A stretch of DNA of 64,000 nucleotides from assembly GCA_020310875.1 (NCBI GenBank), contig CM035432.1, positions 94,964,967-95,028,966 on the forward strand, written 5' to 3'. The stretch is from Ceratopteris richardii. Its lineage: Eukaryota > Streptophyta > Polypodiopsida > Polypodiales > Pteridaceae. A program made the translations under genes and the position numbers. Below, in pieces: positions 12,970 through 23,386 of this stretch; positions within the stretch are counted from its first letter, which is position 1, and each line of letters starts with the position of its first letter. Under the pieces are notes generated by a model that saw only the letters and a list, made by a program, of their open reading frames with translations, had not been told where the DNA came from and made no database searches.

Positions 12970-14496
12970 TTTTTTGAAGCGAACAGGAAAATTTAAATTG
13001 ATGGAGGAGAGTTACATCTCTGCTGGGCGCAAGAGCCACTGAGCACAAACCAATTACAATGATAGCATTATGCCAAATCTATGTTGAGAATAAATTTGGG
13101 AGATAAGTGATCTTCACCTAGTATACTTACAATCAAAGAGCATCCTAAACACCTAATTGTAGGGCATAGAAGGCTTGATAAGACCTTTAATACAATTATT
13201 GGTAGACTTCCTCAAAGTGAGGGTAAGGGAGATTAAGAAATTCTTGTTCCCAATAGAGAAAACATTATTGTTCCTACTCATCCAGATTTCCCACAGAATG
13301 TGGCCTCTCCATATGTTCCATAGCAAGAGTTCCAGATTTTTGCAGCAGCCCAACATAGCATGATCCAGAGCCTTTGGCTTTGGGGACTTCATGCTTTGAA
13401 GGTACTTTTCCATAGGTTGCCAGAATTCCTTAGCATGAGCACATTGAAAGAATAGGTGGGTAACATCTTCCACTTTGCCACAAAATGAACAAGTTCCTCC
13501 ACCAACAAAGATTTTCCTGACTCTAGCTCCCACCCATAACCCTTGATGCATAATCAACCATCTAAGAAAAGAATGTTTGCTACTGTTAGGATAGGCCCAT
13601 AAAGATTTGAACCTATAGAACCATTGGTGAGGAGTCCATCTAATGTGCCATCTACAGTTCAATTTGGAGGAAATTTGAGCAACAGAACCCCTATTTCTTT
13701 TGAACTTTTTGAAAATGAATTCTACCACTTTGTGGAGCTGCAGGTCTTTCCATGTGTAATACTTCAAATTATCCTCCAATAAAGATTTATGTTGTTACAA
13801 TACCTGCATACAAGATAGAGAAATGTTAGTAGAGTTGAAAAGGTACTGATCAGTCACCACTTCACCTTCCCCCATAAAGTCTTTCAAGGTCTTGAAATTG
13901 AGGTTGTGACATTTATGTTCCTTTAATGCAATGTTACAATTATTCCAGTAAGCAAGCCAACCCAGCCAAGGAGACTCTTGCATAAAGAAATCAGAGACAC
14001 TAGTCATATTATCAGGAGAGCACACAAGAGAGCTCCCAACAAGTGAAATAGGGTTAGGGAAAGAAATGATATCCCACATCTTATCTGTAATTTTTTTTTG
14101 GGGCACAATATACCTAAACCGCCTTGTCCTTAGGAAGACAACATGTTTCCCAAATGGCTTCAACAAATTTTTTATGATGAGTAGAACCTCCCCAAAAGAA
14201 CCTTTTAGTCAAAGTACGTACCTGTTCCAATTGCTTTTTGGAAGGGGACTAGCAAGACAAAAAATAGAACAATATTGGAAGCAAATAATGATTGAGAATA
14301 AAAATTCTATGGGGGAGGAAGCTATTAGCATCATACCATAAAGAGATATTCTCCTTAAACTTCTCATAAACTCAATCCCATTTTTGAGAAAAAGAGACAT
14401 TAAATCCCATAGATATACCAAGAAGCCTAAATATCTCTCCCTCCTTTATCACTTTACATCCAAGATTAATAATTTTTTCAGGAACTAGGTTATTTG
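12970..14496 (-). pseudogene. LINE1 piece 4: ORF2 C-terminal part (zf-RVT) and 3' tail
   Basis: Minus-strand frames 14421-14209, 14166-13795 and 13779-13153 continue the RT thumb and the C-terminal region of ORF2. The 208-codon frame 13779-13153 holds CSFCGKVEDVTHLFFQC, the zinc-binding pattern (C-x2-C...H...C) found after plant L1 RTs, then a conserved tryptophan-rich segment (LLWNIWRGHILWEIW). LINE2 has the same segment at 60539-60760. The 3' untranslated tail runs 13152-12970. The right edge is the Chromo target duplication ATTTG. Confidence 0.88.
14492..14496. repeat. Chromo: target-site duplication, left
   Basis: ATTTG, identical to 20431-20435. The five bases were LINE1 ORF2 sequence before insertion. 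Confidence 0.92.
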
Positions 14497-14670
14497 TGTC
14501 ATGGACGAAGGAAACCATCCTGAACCTAAGATTCCATGTGAACCCTGTATCTCATGATTGGTTCAGAATTAGGAGAAACCAATGCTTCCATTGCGTCCGG
14601 AATGTGCCAAAACCCCAAGATCAACTGTCTATTCGCTGAATTCTGACATTGGGAGGTCTTGTTACAAATC

Positions 14671-14737
14671 GATGACATCATGATGACATCATCAGTTCGC
14701 AACCGCCTTGGGAACCGCCCTTGAAAACCTATATAAG
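14671..14737 (+). promoter_or_regulatory. Chromo: LTR core promoter
   Basis: CTATATAAGG with TATATAAG at 14730-14737. A start about 30 bases downstream would fall near 14762. Upstream, 14671-14694 carries two overlapping copies of TGATGACATCA, a near-palindrome resembling bZIP sites of the TGACGTCA type but with ACAT at the centre. A direct repeat AACCGCC(C/T)T flanks the gap (14701-14709, 14713-14721). The transcription start is inferred from TATA spacing, not measured. Confidence 0.7.
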
Positions 14738-14761
14738 GAGGGGTTGGCCACATTCATAATC

Positions 14762-14772
14762 AGTCTTGCCAA
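14762..14772 (+). promoter_or_regulatory. Chromo: putative transcript 5' end, complementary to primer site
   Basis: AGTCTTGCCAA lies 32 bases after the first T of the TATA box. It is the exact reverse complement of TTGGCAAGACT at 15201-15211, two bases after the LTR. In Tf1 of fission yeast the first 11 nt of the mRNA fold back onto the primer-binding site in this way and prime cDNA synthesis. Confidence 0.7.
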
Positions 14773-15200
14773 TGCCAGTCTTGGGAGCTCAAGGAGTCGT
14801 GACCTCCAAGTAAGTACATTCAAGTTCCAGTTCAAGTTCTAGTCTTGTTTCTAGCTCTAGTCTTGTCTAGTCTTGTATTGTGGACATCCTTTCTTGTCCT
14901 ATTGTAATCTCGTAGTACGAGATCCTTTCTAGTTATTTCTTGTATCCAGTTCATATCCCTGAGGGGATTTCTTGTAATCGAGATATCTTGTTTCCTACCT
15001 ACGATCCCGGGTTGTGGGATCTCCTGTATCATCTCTAGTCGAGTTTTCCATACCTATTGGTCCCGGGTTGTGGGACATCTTGTATCGATCGTATATTCTT
15101 GTAGCATTTTCCCTTCGTGGGTATTCTTGTAATCAGAACTGTGTTTCCGAAATCTTGTCTTGTGTAGTCAGAGAGCACAATCTAGTGCTCCCCTGACATT

Positions 15201-15211
15201 TTGGCAAGACT
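15201..15211 (+). other. Chromo: primer-binding site, self-primed type
   Basis: TTGGCAAGACT starts two bases after the 5' LTR end (15198), the normal place for a primer-binding site. It does not match the initiator-Met site TGGTATCAGAGC that both copia elements here carry, and I recognise no other tRNA 3' end. It pairs exactly over 11 nt with 14762-14772. Confidence 0.7.
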
Positions 15212-15235
15212 ATCTTCTATCCAAGACCAGACATC

Positions 15236-16219
15236 ATGGAGAACGCTTATGAACAGATCGTAGCATCACTTCAGAGTCTCCAACAACAAGTCGAAGACCT
15301 AAGTCGTCGACAGACACAAGTCGAGATGGGACATCCAGTGCATGTAGGTACACTCCTTCAAGAATTACAAGAACGAATCGGGAGTCTTCAAGCGAATCAA
15401 GGGAGTATTCAAGTGAACCAACGGCCCAGTACATCATTTGTGAAGGAACCCAAGATTTGCATGCCAGAAAAGTTCAATGGTGATCGTACAAAGTTTCGAG
15501 GATTCTTGCAACAAGTCAAATTGTACATTCGCATGCAGCCTGATAGATACCCTGATGATGCATCCAAGGTCGGTTTTATTGGAACCTTGCTCTATGGTCA
15601 AGCTTTATCATGGTTCGCCCCAATCTTGGAGAAGGATATGGCCGTACTTCATAATTATGAGGCATTTCTTGGAGAGCTTGTCGCCACATTTGGAGATGCA
15701 GACACGAGTCGAGTGGCAGAAACAAAACTTCGAAAGCTACGTCAAGGTAACCGCCCTGCCTCTACCTATGCATCAGAATTTAGGCAATTGATATGTGACC
15801 TCACTTGGCATGAAGATTATTTCATTAGCCAATTTAGATGGGGCTTAAGGGATGACGTGAAGGACCTTCTACTCACGATGCCAGAGGTGAAGACATTGAA
15901 TGAATACATCAACCAAGCCATTCAATGTGATAACCGTCTTTTTGAAAGGAAACAAGAAAAACAAGTAGAAGGAAGACCTCGCCAATGGAAACCTTTCCAG
16001 CCTACTCCTAGAGATGACACTATGCCCGAACCTATGCAGATAGATGTAACTAGGTTCCAGCCTCTAACACCACAAGAGAAACAAAGAAGGAGGGATAACA
16101 AATTATGTCTATATTGTGGAAACCCTGGCCACATTGCAGTTAATTGTCCCAACAAGAGAACAAACTCCAAAGTCGCAGCCACCCTTGTAGAGCAGGGAAA
16201 CGAGGAAGTCCAGTTGTAA
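15236..16219 (+). CDS. Chromo: Gag (capsid and nucleocapsid)
   Basis: 327 residues. The ATG in CATCATGG is the first after the primer site. Residues 1-60 are heptad-like and glutamine-rich (probable coiled coil). Residues 75-235 match the retrotransposon gag domain ([15 protein letters not shown], then SWFAPIL and ASEFRQL). A CCHC zinc knuckle C-x2-C-x4-H-x4-C is at 291-304 ([14 protein letters not shown]). Gag packages element RNA in cytoplasmic particles. The frame ends at 16219, 75 bases inside the pol frame, after passing through the slippery heptamer at 16195-16201. No break or missing key residue. Confidence 0.95.
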   Translation: MENAYEQIVASLQSLQQQVEDLSRRQTQVEMGHPVHVGTLLQELQERIGSLQANQGSIQVNQRPSTSFVKEPKICMPEKFNGDRTKFRGFLQQVKLYIRMQPDRYPDDASKVGFIGTLLYGQALSWFAPILEKDMAVLHNYEAFLGELVATFGDADTSRVAETKLRKLRQGNRPASTYASEFRQLICDLTWHEDYFISQFRWGLRDDVKDLLLTMPEVKTLNEYINQAIQCDNRLFERKQEKQVEGRPRQWKPFQPTPRDDTMPEPMQIDVTRFQPLTPQEKQRRRDNKLCLYCGNPGHIAVNCPNKRTNSKVAATLVEQGNEEVQL

Positions 16220-19200
16220 AAGAGACCATACAGCCGGACCATGATATACGAAAGGGTCTCATAATTCCATCCACACCCGTAGAAACATGTCTTGCCCCTG
16301 TCAAGTTAATCCTGTCTAAGAAGACCCTTTCCCTCATAGCTCTAGTAGATTCAGGAGCGTCCTCATGTTTCATTGATGAAGGACTCGTTAAGAAACATGG
16401 AATTCCAGTACTTCGAAAGAACAGACCAGTAGTAGCCGAAGTAGTAGATGGACGGCCTCTAGCATCGGGGAATATAACCATGGAAACCATACCACTAAGA
16501 GTACACCTTGGTGACCATGATTCACACATATGTTTCAATGTAATATCGAGTCCAGCAAATATGGTTATCATCGGAATGCCGTGGTTAAAGAAACATAATC
16601 CAGAAATTAATTGGGAAAAGAATAAAATCACCCGTCGAGATATCCAGAAGAACCCAACATATGTTGGAGCTAAAGCCTTCATACATGCAGTAAGGAAGGA
16701 ACCTACATATATGATCTATGCCATACCAGCTCAAGAATCCAAGAAAGATGATCCAGTACAGCTACCCAATCAGTACAACGGCTTTGAAGATGTTTTTGAA
16801 AAGAAGAATGCAGATATCCTTCCAGAGCATAGACCTTATGATTGTCCCATAGATCTTCAAGAGGGAACACAACCACCCTTTGGACCAATCTACAGACTAT
16901 CTCCAGAGGAACTTACAGAACTACGCAAGAACATTGATGAGAATCTAGCAAAGGGGTTTATCAAACACTCGAAGTCTCCAGCAGGAGCTCCTATTCTATT
17001 TGTAAAGAAGAAGGATGGGACTCTCCGGATGTGTGTAGATTATCGTGGATTGAACAAAGTCACTATAAAAAACAGATACCCTCTACCACTCATATCAGAG
17101 CTCTTGGAACGCCTTGGAAAAGCAAAATTCTTCACGAAAATTGATCTTCGAGGAGCTTACAACCTTGTCAGGATCAGAGAAGGAGACGAATGGAAGACAG
17201 CATTTCGAACAAGGTATGGGCATTTTGAATATGTAGTTATGCCCTTCGGTCTTACAAATGCTCCAGCTGTCTTCCAACATATGATGAATGATATTTTTCG
17301 AGAATATTTAGATGATTTTGTTGTAATATACCTTGATGATATCTTGATATTTTCAAAAAATCTAGAGGATCATGAAGATCATGTAAAGATAGTCCTAGAG
17401 AAACTAAGAGAAAAAGGATTGTATGCGAAATTGGAGAAGTGTTCTTTTCATAAGACAGAAGTGGAATTTTTAGGGTACATAGTATCAGATAAAGGAATTT
17501 TTATGGACCCTAAGAAGATTGAGACAATCCTTGATTGGCAACCACCTTCATGTGTTCGAGATGTACAATGTTTTTTGGGGTTTGCCAATTTCTATAGGAT
17601 ATTCATCAGAGATTACTCCAAGATAGTGACACCTCTTACCAAGCTTACAGGGAACTCCAAATTCTCATGGACCGAAGAAGCAGAGAAGGCCTTTCAGACC
17701 TTGAAATCAGCATTCACTACTGCTCCAATCCTAGTTCATCCTGATTCTAGTAAGCCCTTCTTCCTTGAGACAGATGCATCGGACTTTGCTCTAGGGGCCA
17801 TTCTTTCCCAATATGGAGATGATGGACAACTACATCCAGTTGCATATCATTCAAGGAAGTTTTCCCCTCCAGAAATTAATTATGAAATTCATGATAAAGA
17901 ACTCCTTGCCATAGTAGACGCGTTTGATACCTGGCGTCACCATCTAGAAGGAGCAGCTCATAAAGTCATTGTATATTCAGATCACAAGAACCTAGAGTAT
18001 TTTATGACCACCCGGATCCTCAATAGAAGGCAATCTCGATGGAGTAACTTTTTATCCAGATTCGACTTTGTCATCACATACCGTCCAGGACGTCATCAAT
18101 GTCAGTCAGATGCCCTATCCAGAAGATCTTACCTTGCACCAAAGAAGGGTGAAGAGGCCTTTGATCAACAAGAGAGTGTATTACTCAAGCCCGAGCATCT
18201 CCAGTTAGCAGCTATCTCTTCAAGCCATCATGAAGATTCAGCCTTGAATCAGTTGATCCGTGAGAATCTACCACAGGATGAATTGTTTTGTAACGTTAAG
18301 CAGAAAGCTCAAGAAGGAAAATTCCAAGAAGTAAACGAATTTCAGGAAAAGGATGGTTTACTACTCTATAAGAACCTATTGTATGTCCCTCCAGGAAAGC
18401 CCAGGATCCAAGTACTTCAACAACGCCATGACAACCTTGCAGCAGGACATTTTGGAGTAAATAAAACAATAGAACTCATATCAAGGGACTTTTGGTGGCC
18501 TCAGATGTGGAAGGAAGTCAAAGAATACATTCGAACCTGTGATACTTGCAATAGATCTAAGGTACCCCGACATAAACCTCATGGCCTCTTGCAACCTCTA
18601 CCTATTCCAGAAAGGCCATGGGCTTCATTGTCGATGGATTTCATCACAGATCTACCAAAGTCAGATAAGTATGATGCCATTCTTGTTATTGTGGATAGAT
18701 TTACAAAGATGGCACACTTCATTCCAACTACCAAGGCAATCACAGGTGCAGCCACTGCCAGACTTTTTCTTAGGTACATATTTAGGCTTCATGGATTGCC
18801 TGATGACATTGTCAGTGATCGAGGTCCACAGTTCATATCCAGCTTTTGGAACAGTCTTTGCAAGCTCCTTGGTGTTCAAGTTAAACTATCTACAGCAAAT
18901 CATCCACAGACTGATGGACAAACAGAACGAGTGAATCAAGTCCTGGAGCAATATCTCCGTTGCACTAGCAACTATCACCAAAATGACTGGTTTGAGTTGT
19001 TACCCTTTGCAGAGTTTGCCTATAACAATAGTGTTCATGCATCTACTAAGCAAACTCCCTTCTTTGCAAACTATGGACAACATCCAAGGATGGATATACA
19101 ACTCTCAAATCATGTCAAGAACCCAGCTGCCAGAGACAAGGCCCAGTACCTGATGGACATTCACAAAGAACTGAAGGAAGAGATCCATAAAGCTCAACAA

Positions 19201-19728
19201 CAATATAAGTACTATGCAGATCAACATCGTGTCCAGAATCCATCGTATCAAATTGGGGATAAAGTATGGTTACTCCGAAACAATTTACAAACTTCAAGGC
19301 CTTGTGCAAAGTTAGATCATCAAAAGTTTGGACCATTTACCATCTTGGCCAAGATTAATCCAGTCACCTTCAAACTCCAGTTACCGAGTACCATGAGAAT
19401 ACATCCAGTTTTCCATGTATCCATGTTGGAACCATATCAGATTTCACCATTGAGGGGGGAGAGACCTAGTCCTTCACCACCTATTGAGATTGATGATCAT
19501 GAAGAATTTGAAGTCGAGCATGTCCTAGATTCCAGAATATCCCGGGGAAGATTGGAATACCTTATTCATTGGAAAGGGTATGACATCAGTGATCGTACTT
19601 GGGAACCTGCAGAAAACCTTCAGAGAGCACCAATCAAGGTTCGAGAATTCCATAAGAAAAATCCAACGAAGCCGAGACCAGATAACATGACCGCTCCTCG
19701 TGGAACTCGTCGCTTGAGGGGGAGGTGA
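16144..19728 (+). CDS. Chromo: Pol (PR-RT-RNase H-integrase-chromodomain)
   Basis: Open for 1,194 codons in the -1 frame relative to gag. Translation probably enters by frameshift at 16195-16201 rather than at the ATG at 16144. Protease D-S-G at residues 69-71. RT from about 245 to 460 with YLDD at 396-399 and the first catalytic Asp at 334. RNase H about 535-660 (D544, E586, D613, D656). Integrase HHCC zinc region 762-802, DDE core D832, D892, E928 with 35 residues between the last two, and a GPF motif at 1063-1065. A chromodomain at 1121-1170 ([18 protein letters not shown]) has the aromatic residues that usually read methylated histone H3 and steer integration to heterochromatin. All catalytic residues are present. 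The TGA stop is the end of the polypurine tract and abuts the 3' LTR. Confidence 0.96.
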   Translation: MSQQENKLQSRSHPCRAGKRGSPVVKETIQPDHDIRKGLIIPSTPVETCLAPVKLILSKKTLSLIALVDSGASSCFIDEGLVKKHGIPVLRKNRPVVAEVVDGRPLASGNITMETIPLRVHLGDHDSHICFNVISSPANMVIIGMPWLKKHNPEINWEKNKITRRDIQKNPTYVGAKAFIHAVRKEPTYMIYAIPAQESKKDDPVQLPNQYNGFEDVFEKKNADILPEHRPYDCPIDLQEGTQPPFGPIYRLSPEELTELRKNIDENLAKGFIKHSKSPAGAPILFVKKKDGTLRMCVDYRGLNKVTIKNRYPLPLISELLERLGKAKFFTKIDLRGAYNLVRIREGDEWKTAFRTRYGHFEYVVMPFGLTNAPAVFQHMMNDIFREYLDDFVVIYLDDILIFSKNLEDHEDHVKIVLEKLREKGLYAKLEKCSFHKTEVEFLGYIVSDKGIFMDPKKIETILDWQPPSCVRDVQCFLGFANFYRIFIRDYSKIVTPLTKLTGNSKFSWTEEAEKAFQTLKSAFTTAPILVHPDSSKPFFLETDASDFALGAILSQYGDDGQLHPVAYHSRKFSPPEINYEIHDKELLAIVDAFDTWRHHLEGAAHKVIVYSDHKNLEYFMTTRILNRRQSRWSNFLSRFDFVITYRPGRHQCQSDALSRRSYLAPKKGEEAFDQQESVLLKPEHLQLAAISSSHHEDSALNQLIRENLPQDELFCNVKQKAQEGKFQEVNEFQEKDGLLLYKNLLYVPPGKPRIQVLQQRHDNLAAGHFGVNKTIELISRDFWWPQMWKEVKEYIRTCDTCNRSKVPRHKPHGLLQPLPIPERPWASLSMDFITDLPKSDKYDAILVIVDRFTKMAHFIPTTKAITGAATARLFLRYIFRLHGLPDDIVSDRGPQFISSFWNSLCKLLGVQVKLSTANHPQTDGQTERVNQVLEQYLRCTSNYHQNDWFELLPFAEFAYNNSVHASTKQTPFFANYGQHPRMDIQLSNHVKNPAARDKAQYLMDIHKELKEEIHKAQQQYKYYADQHRVQNPSYQIGDKVWLLRNNLQTSRPCAKLDHQKFGPFTILAKINPVTFKLQLPSTMRIHPVFHVSMLEPYQISPLRGERPSPSPPIEIDDHEEFEVEHVLDSRISRGRLEYLIHWKGYDISDRTWEPAENLQRAPIKVREFHKKNPTKPRPDNMTAPRGTRRLRGR
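16195..16260 (+). promoter_or_regulatory. Chromo: candidate -1 ribosomal frameshift signal
   Basis: GGGAAAC at 16195-16201 is in gag frame as G-GGA-AAC, the canonical X-XXY-YYZ form, and a slip of -1 gives exactly the pol frame. Downstream, GTCC (16208-16211) can pair with GGAC (16236-16239). GAGACC (16222-16227), inside that loop, can pair with GGTCTC (16255-16260). This is an H-type pseudoknot topology starting 6 nt after the heptamer. Stem 1 is only 4 bp, so the structure is less sure than the heptamer. Confidence 0.75.
19716..19728 (+). other. Chromo: polypurine tract
   Basis: GAGGGGGAGGTGA directly precedes the TGTC start of the 3' LTR. It also encodes the last residues and the stop codon of pol, so there is no 3' untranslated gap. 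Confidence 0.9.
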
Positions 19729-20430
19729 TGTCATGGACGAAGGAAACCATCCTGAACCTAAGATTCCATGTGAACCCTGTATCTCATGATTGGTTCAGAA
19801 TTAGGAGAAACCAATGCTTCCATTGCGTCCGGAATGTGCCAAAACCCCAAGATCAACTGTCTATTCGCTGAATTCTGACATTGGGAGGTCTTGTTACAAA
19901 TCGATGACATCATGATGACATCATCAGTTCGCAACCGCCTTGGGAACCGCCCTTGAAAACCTATATAAGGAGGGGTTGGCCACATTCATAATCAGTCTTG
20001 CCAATGCCAGTCTTGGGAGCTCAAGGAGTCGTGACCTCCAAGTAAGTACATTCAAGTTCCAGTTCAAGTTCTAGTCTTGTTTCTAGCTCTAGTCTTGTCT
20101 AGTCTTGTATTGTGGACATCCTTTCTTGTCCTATTGTAATCTCGTAGTACGAGATCCTTTCTAGTTATTTCTTGTATCCAGTTCATATCCCTGAGGGGAT
20201 TTCTTGTAATCGAGATATCTTGTTTCCTACCTACGATCCCGGGTTGTGGGATCTCCTGTATCATCTCTAGTCGAGTTTTCCATACCTATTGGTCCCGGGT
20301 TGTGGGACATCTTGTATCGATCGTATATTCTTGTAGCATTTTCCCTTCGTGGGTATTCTTGTAATCAGAACTGTGTTTCCGAAATCTTGTCTTGTGTAGT
20401 CAGAGAGCACAATCTAGTGCTCCCCTGACA
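19729..20430 (+). repeat. Chromo: 3' LTR (702 bp)
   Basis: Same sequence as 14497-15198 by direct reading, with TATATAAG at 19962-19969. It is followed by the ATTTG duplication. Confidence 0.95.
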
Positions 20431-20435
20431 ATTTG
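20431..20435. repeat. Chromo: target-site duplication, right
   Basis: ATTTG, pairing with 14492-14496. LINE1 sequence resumes at once on the minus strand. Confidence 0.92.
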
Positions 20436-21415
20436 AGGCTTTGAAACCAGTTTCGAAGTGATTGAATTTAGAAGTACTGGCGAAACAAAAAATACCAAGG
20501 CAATCCAGAAATTTGTTGAGAGACATTTCATCAGCATTCAAAATTAAATTAGTGTCATGAACAAACATTTGAAGACAAAGGGGGGATGGGGAATTAGGGA
20601 CTGAGATACCTTTTATGTCCCCACAAGAAATAGCATCCTTAACAAGCCACCCTAACACATCGCTAGCAATGGCAAACAACAAGGGAGTAAGAGCACAACC
20701 TTGCCTTATAGAACTAGCCAGCTTAAAAGGATCAGAGAGGTGGCCATTGGTGGCAACCCTAGACAAAGCATTTCCAAAGAAGGTGCTCACATACTTAATA
20801 AACCTTCTACCCAAACCCTGGTCATGCAAAGATTGCAGAATGAAGTCCCACTCAATCCTATCATAAGCCTTGTCAAAATCTATCTTAAGAAACTAAAAGT
20901 CTTGCCCTTTCTCACTAGCAAAGTCCATACCTTCCCAAAGAGAGATAATGGCATCAAGAATGAATCTGCCTTTGATGAAGCCTTTTTGTTTCCAGAGAAT
21001 GAAATGTGTCATCAATTGGCTAAGTCTTCTAGCAAGAGTGGAAGAAGAGATTTTGTATATAGTAATAAACATGTTATGGGCCACCAATTATTGAGGTCAT
21101 CTTTGTTCCCTCTCTTGTGAATCAGCCTAATCACCCTAGTGTTAATGTTACAAGGGAGAAACCGTTTAGTAGAAACCTCTCCCCAAACCAAAAGAATGTA
21201 AGGAGTGAGAAAGTCATTCAAAATCATGAAGAACTCATTAGGTAAGCCAGAAATACCTGGAGATTTACAAGTTTTCAATTTATTGATGGTTTCTTTGATC
21301 TCATCGGTAGTGGGGGGCAGGTCCAAGATGGGAACCGGGCTCTCAAGGATCGTTTTATTCCTTTTCATGGCAATAGTGGATCTTTCTCTCTGGATGTCCT
21401 CCCGCCACTTGGGAG
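20436..21415 (-). pseudogene. LINE1 piece 3: reverse transcriptase
   Basis: Minus-strand reading gives the central L1 RT blocks: LIHKRGNKDDLNNWWPITC (about 21128-21072), KGFIKGRFILDAI (about 20972-20934), and SIRQGCALTPLLFAIASDVL (about 20714-20655). The catalytic box, usually F/Y-A-D-D, reads FVHD (about 20568-20557), so the first catalytic Asp is gone. It aligns over its length with LINE2 (58300-59350). The left edge is cut by Chromo. The right 277 bases (21139-21415) are repeated beyond Copia1 at 24554-24830. Confidence 0.9.
21139..21415. repeat. 277-bp direct repeat flanking Copia1, left copy
   Basis: A piece of LINE1 RT that ends exactly where Copia1 begins. The second copy (24554-24830) begins exactly where Copia1 ends. 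By eye about 20 differences in 277 positions (about 7%), similar to the divergence between the two Copia1 LTRs. It behaves as an abnormally long target-site duplication. Confidence 0.9.
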
Positions 21416-21642
21416 TGTTGGATTTAGACGTCTGCGGAAGCATGCGAACAGCAGAAGGAAGAAGAAGAAGCTTGGAGCACAACACACAATACTAAATGTA
21501 TTACTAGAGAATGTACAAAGATAAGTAGCCCTTTAGGGCAATAGGCATATATACAAGCTGGGGGAAAAAAACCTCCTAAAGAGGGAAAAAAGTGCCCCGG
21601 CGGTCCTAGAGTGTTCACACACATCACTACCTAAATATATCA
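21416..21642 (-). repeat. Copia1: 3' LTR (about 227 bp)
   Basis: Plus-strand left edge TGTTGGATTTAGACG. Right edge at ATATATCA, chosen because the purine run AGGGGGGATTTCT (minus) then abuts a TGATATAT start. About 7% different from the matching part of 24386-24553. Confidence 0.8.
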
Positions 21643-21719
21643 AGAAATCCCCCCTGGAAGTGATGCGATGAACAAGTAGCTAGCACTCATGTATAAGGAA
21701 GTGCCAAGCTATGTGGAAA

Positions 21720-23129
21720 TCACTCCACAAAAGGAAGTAAGCCCAAAGCTTTGCGGAAAGCTTCAAACTTCTCCCTAGGCAGAGCCTTCATGAAAAGGTT
21801 TGCAATGTTCTCCTGTGTGGGCACATATGCCAAGCTGATCTCCCCAGCAGAGAACCTCTCCCTGACTTAATGATAATGCACCTCAATGTGCTTAATAGTG
21901 CCAGCATGGAACAAAGGGTTCCTCGCAACTGCCAATGCCCTCTGACTGTTAGTGAAGATGGTGGTGGCAGAAGAGTGACCAACACCCAAATCATCCATAA
22001 GGCGTCTGAGCCACACACACTCAAGAGTTTCTGTGAAAGCTACCCTATACTCAGCCTCACAAGTAGAAGTGGCCACAGTAGGCTGCTTCTTGCCCAACCA
22101 AGATATACATGAGCTGCCAAGCATGAAGCAAAAGCCACTAGTGGACACACGAGTGTCATAGCAACCAGCCCAATCAGAGCCAAAAAAAGCATGCAAATCT
22201 AGCGGTAGTGATCCCCCCTTGGGATAAAACAACCAAAGTAGCCGAGTACTAGTCAAGTAGCGAAAGATGCGCTTAACCGCCTACCAATGCTTGACTCCTC
22301 GGCAATGCATAAACCTGTTCATCTATGAGACAGCAAACTGAATATCTGGTCGAGTAATGCATAAGTAAATCAAGCATCCAACAGCCTCCTGATAGAGAAC
22401 AACATCAAATGCATCTCCAGCATCATGAAGACTCAAACCTAAACCTTTCTCCATAGGAGTGGCAATAGGCTTACAGTCTTCAAGGCCAAAACACAGCAAT
22501 AATGTGTCAATATATTTTGTTTGACACAAAGGCATTCCACCATCAACTTGCATAAACTGAATGCCCAAATAGTGATGCAAATGCCCCAAATCAGACATCT
22601 CAAATGAGGCATGCAAATCAGCCTTAAAATCAGCAATATGGTTCTCCATAGGACCAGTGAGCAACATGTTGTCAACATAGATAACAATGATCAGAAGCAC
22701 ATCATTAGCACTCTTAACATATAAGGTGCTGTCAGTTGGACTGTTCTCAAAACCATGTGCAATCAGATAGGCATGTATCTTCTCATACTAAGCACGTGGT
22801 GCTTGCTTTAAACCATATAATGCCTTCTTTAGCCTGTACACCTGGTTTTCATGCACTTTCTGCACAAAGCCACGGATCTGAAAAACATACACTTCTTCAT
22901 GCAAGTCACCATTCAGAAATGCAGTTTGAATGTCCAACTGATGTACATTCCAACCATGATGAGCTGCAAGTGCACAAATGCTCCGAACAGTAGTCATACG
23001 GCATGTAGGTGCAAAGGTCTCATCAAAATCAATGCCTCTTTCCTGCGCATAACCCTTTGCAACAAGCCTAGCCTTATACCTGTCAACTGTACCATCAAGT
23101 TTACGCTTTAGCTTGTATACTATGCCCAT
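21720..23129 (-). pseudogene. Copia1: RT and RNase H, broken
   Basis: Minus-strand frames 23129-22788, 22700-22323 and 22256-21867 are consecutive parts of one pol. The RT has RYKARLVAKGYAQERGIDF and HQLDIQTAFLNGDLHEEVY, while the catalytic box YVDD reads YVDN (about 22681). RNase H has SDWAGCYDTR and STCEAEYR, followed by KHIEVHYH. At least four in-frame stops occur, two of them TAG where relatives have Gln. The start near 23129 is a deletion junction: gag-frame sequence runs straight into the RT with no protease or integrase between. Confidence 0.88.
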
Positions 23130-23386
23130 TCTTCTTCCTGCACAAGATTAGCAGACTCCATTTTTAGTGTAGAGGCTTTTGCAACAACCATTCCAGCCTC
23201 TTTCTTCTTTGCCTCTTTTGCAACCAGTTTTGGAGAGTTCTTTATGATATGATCATTCCCTTTACACTACTTACAGAACAATTTCTGCTTTTCTGATTTT
23301 TTCTCATCTTTGTCTTGGTTCTTCGAATGTGCAGCATTTGCAGATTTCTACTTACTAGTAGAAGAGCTCCATTTTCCTTTGCCCTT

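Larger units (their letters stand above)
14497..15198 (+). repeat. Chromo: 5' LTR (702 bp)
   Basis: Starts TGTCATGGACG and ends CCCTGACA. Base-for-base reading against 19729-20430 shows no difference. It contains the promoter (TATA at 14730), a leader rich in TCTTGT/TAGTCTTGT repeats (14840-14880), and the duplicated motif CGGGTTGTGGGA (15008-15019 and 15065-15076). Confidence 0.95.
14497..20430 (+). mobile_element. Chromo: intact chromodomain Ty3-type retrotransposon
   Basis: 5,934 bp: 702-bp LTR, 2-base spacer, self-complementary primer site, gag, frameshifted pol with PR-RT-RNase H-integrase-chromodomain, polypurine tract, 702-bp LTR. I read both LTRs as identical, both ORFs are unbroken, and the ATTTG target duplication is perfect, so insertion is very recent and the copy may be competent. 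It sits in LINE1 in the opposite orientation. The domain order PR-RT-RH-IN-CHD places it among the chromodomain Ty3 elements. The exact clade (for example Tcn1-like or Galadriel-like) needs a tree. Confidence 0.95.

Noticed and set aside
14806..14815. CCAAGTAAGT, a good splice-donor match in the Chromo leader
   Set aside because: No convincing acceptor before gag, and splicing from here would remove the primer site. Kept only as a note.
14526..15196. Small open frames in the Chromo LTR, present again at 19758-20428
   Set aside because: They appear twice only because the LTRs are identical, and they have no protein-like features.
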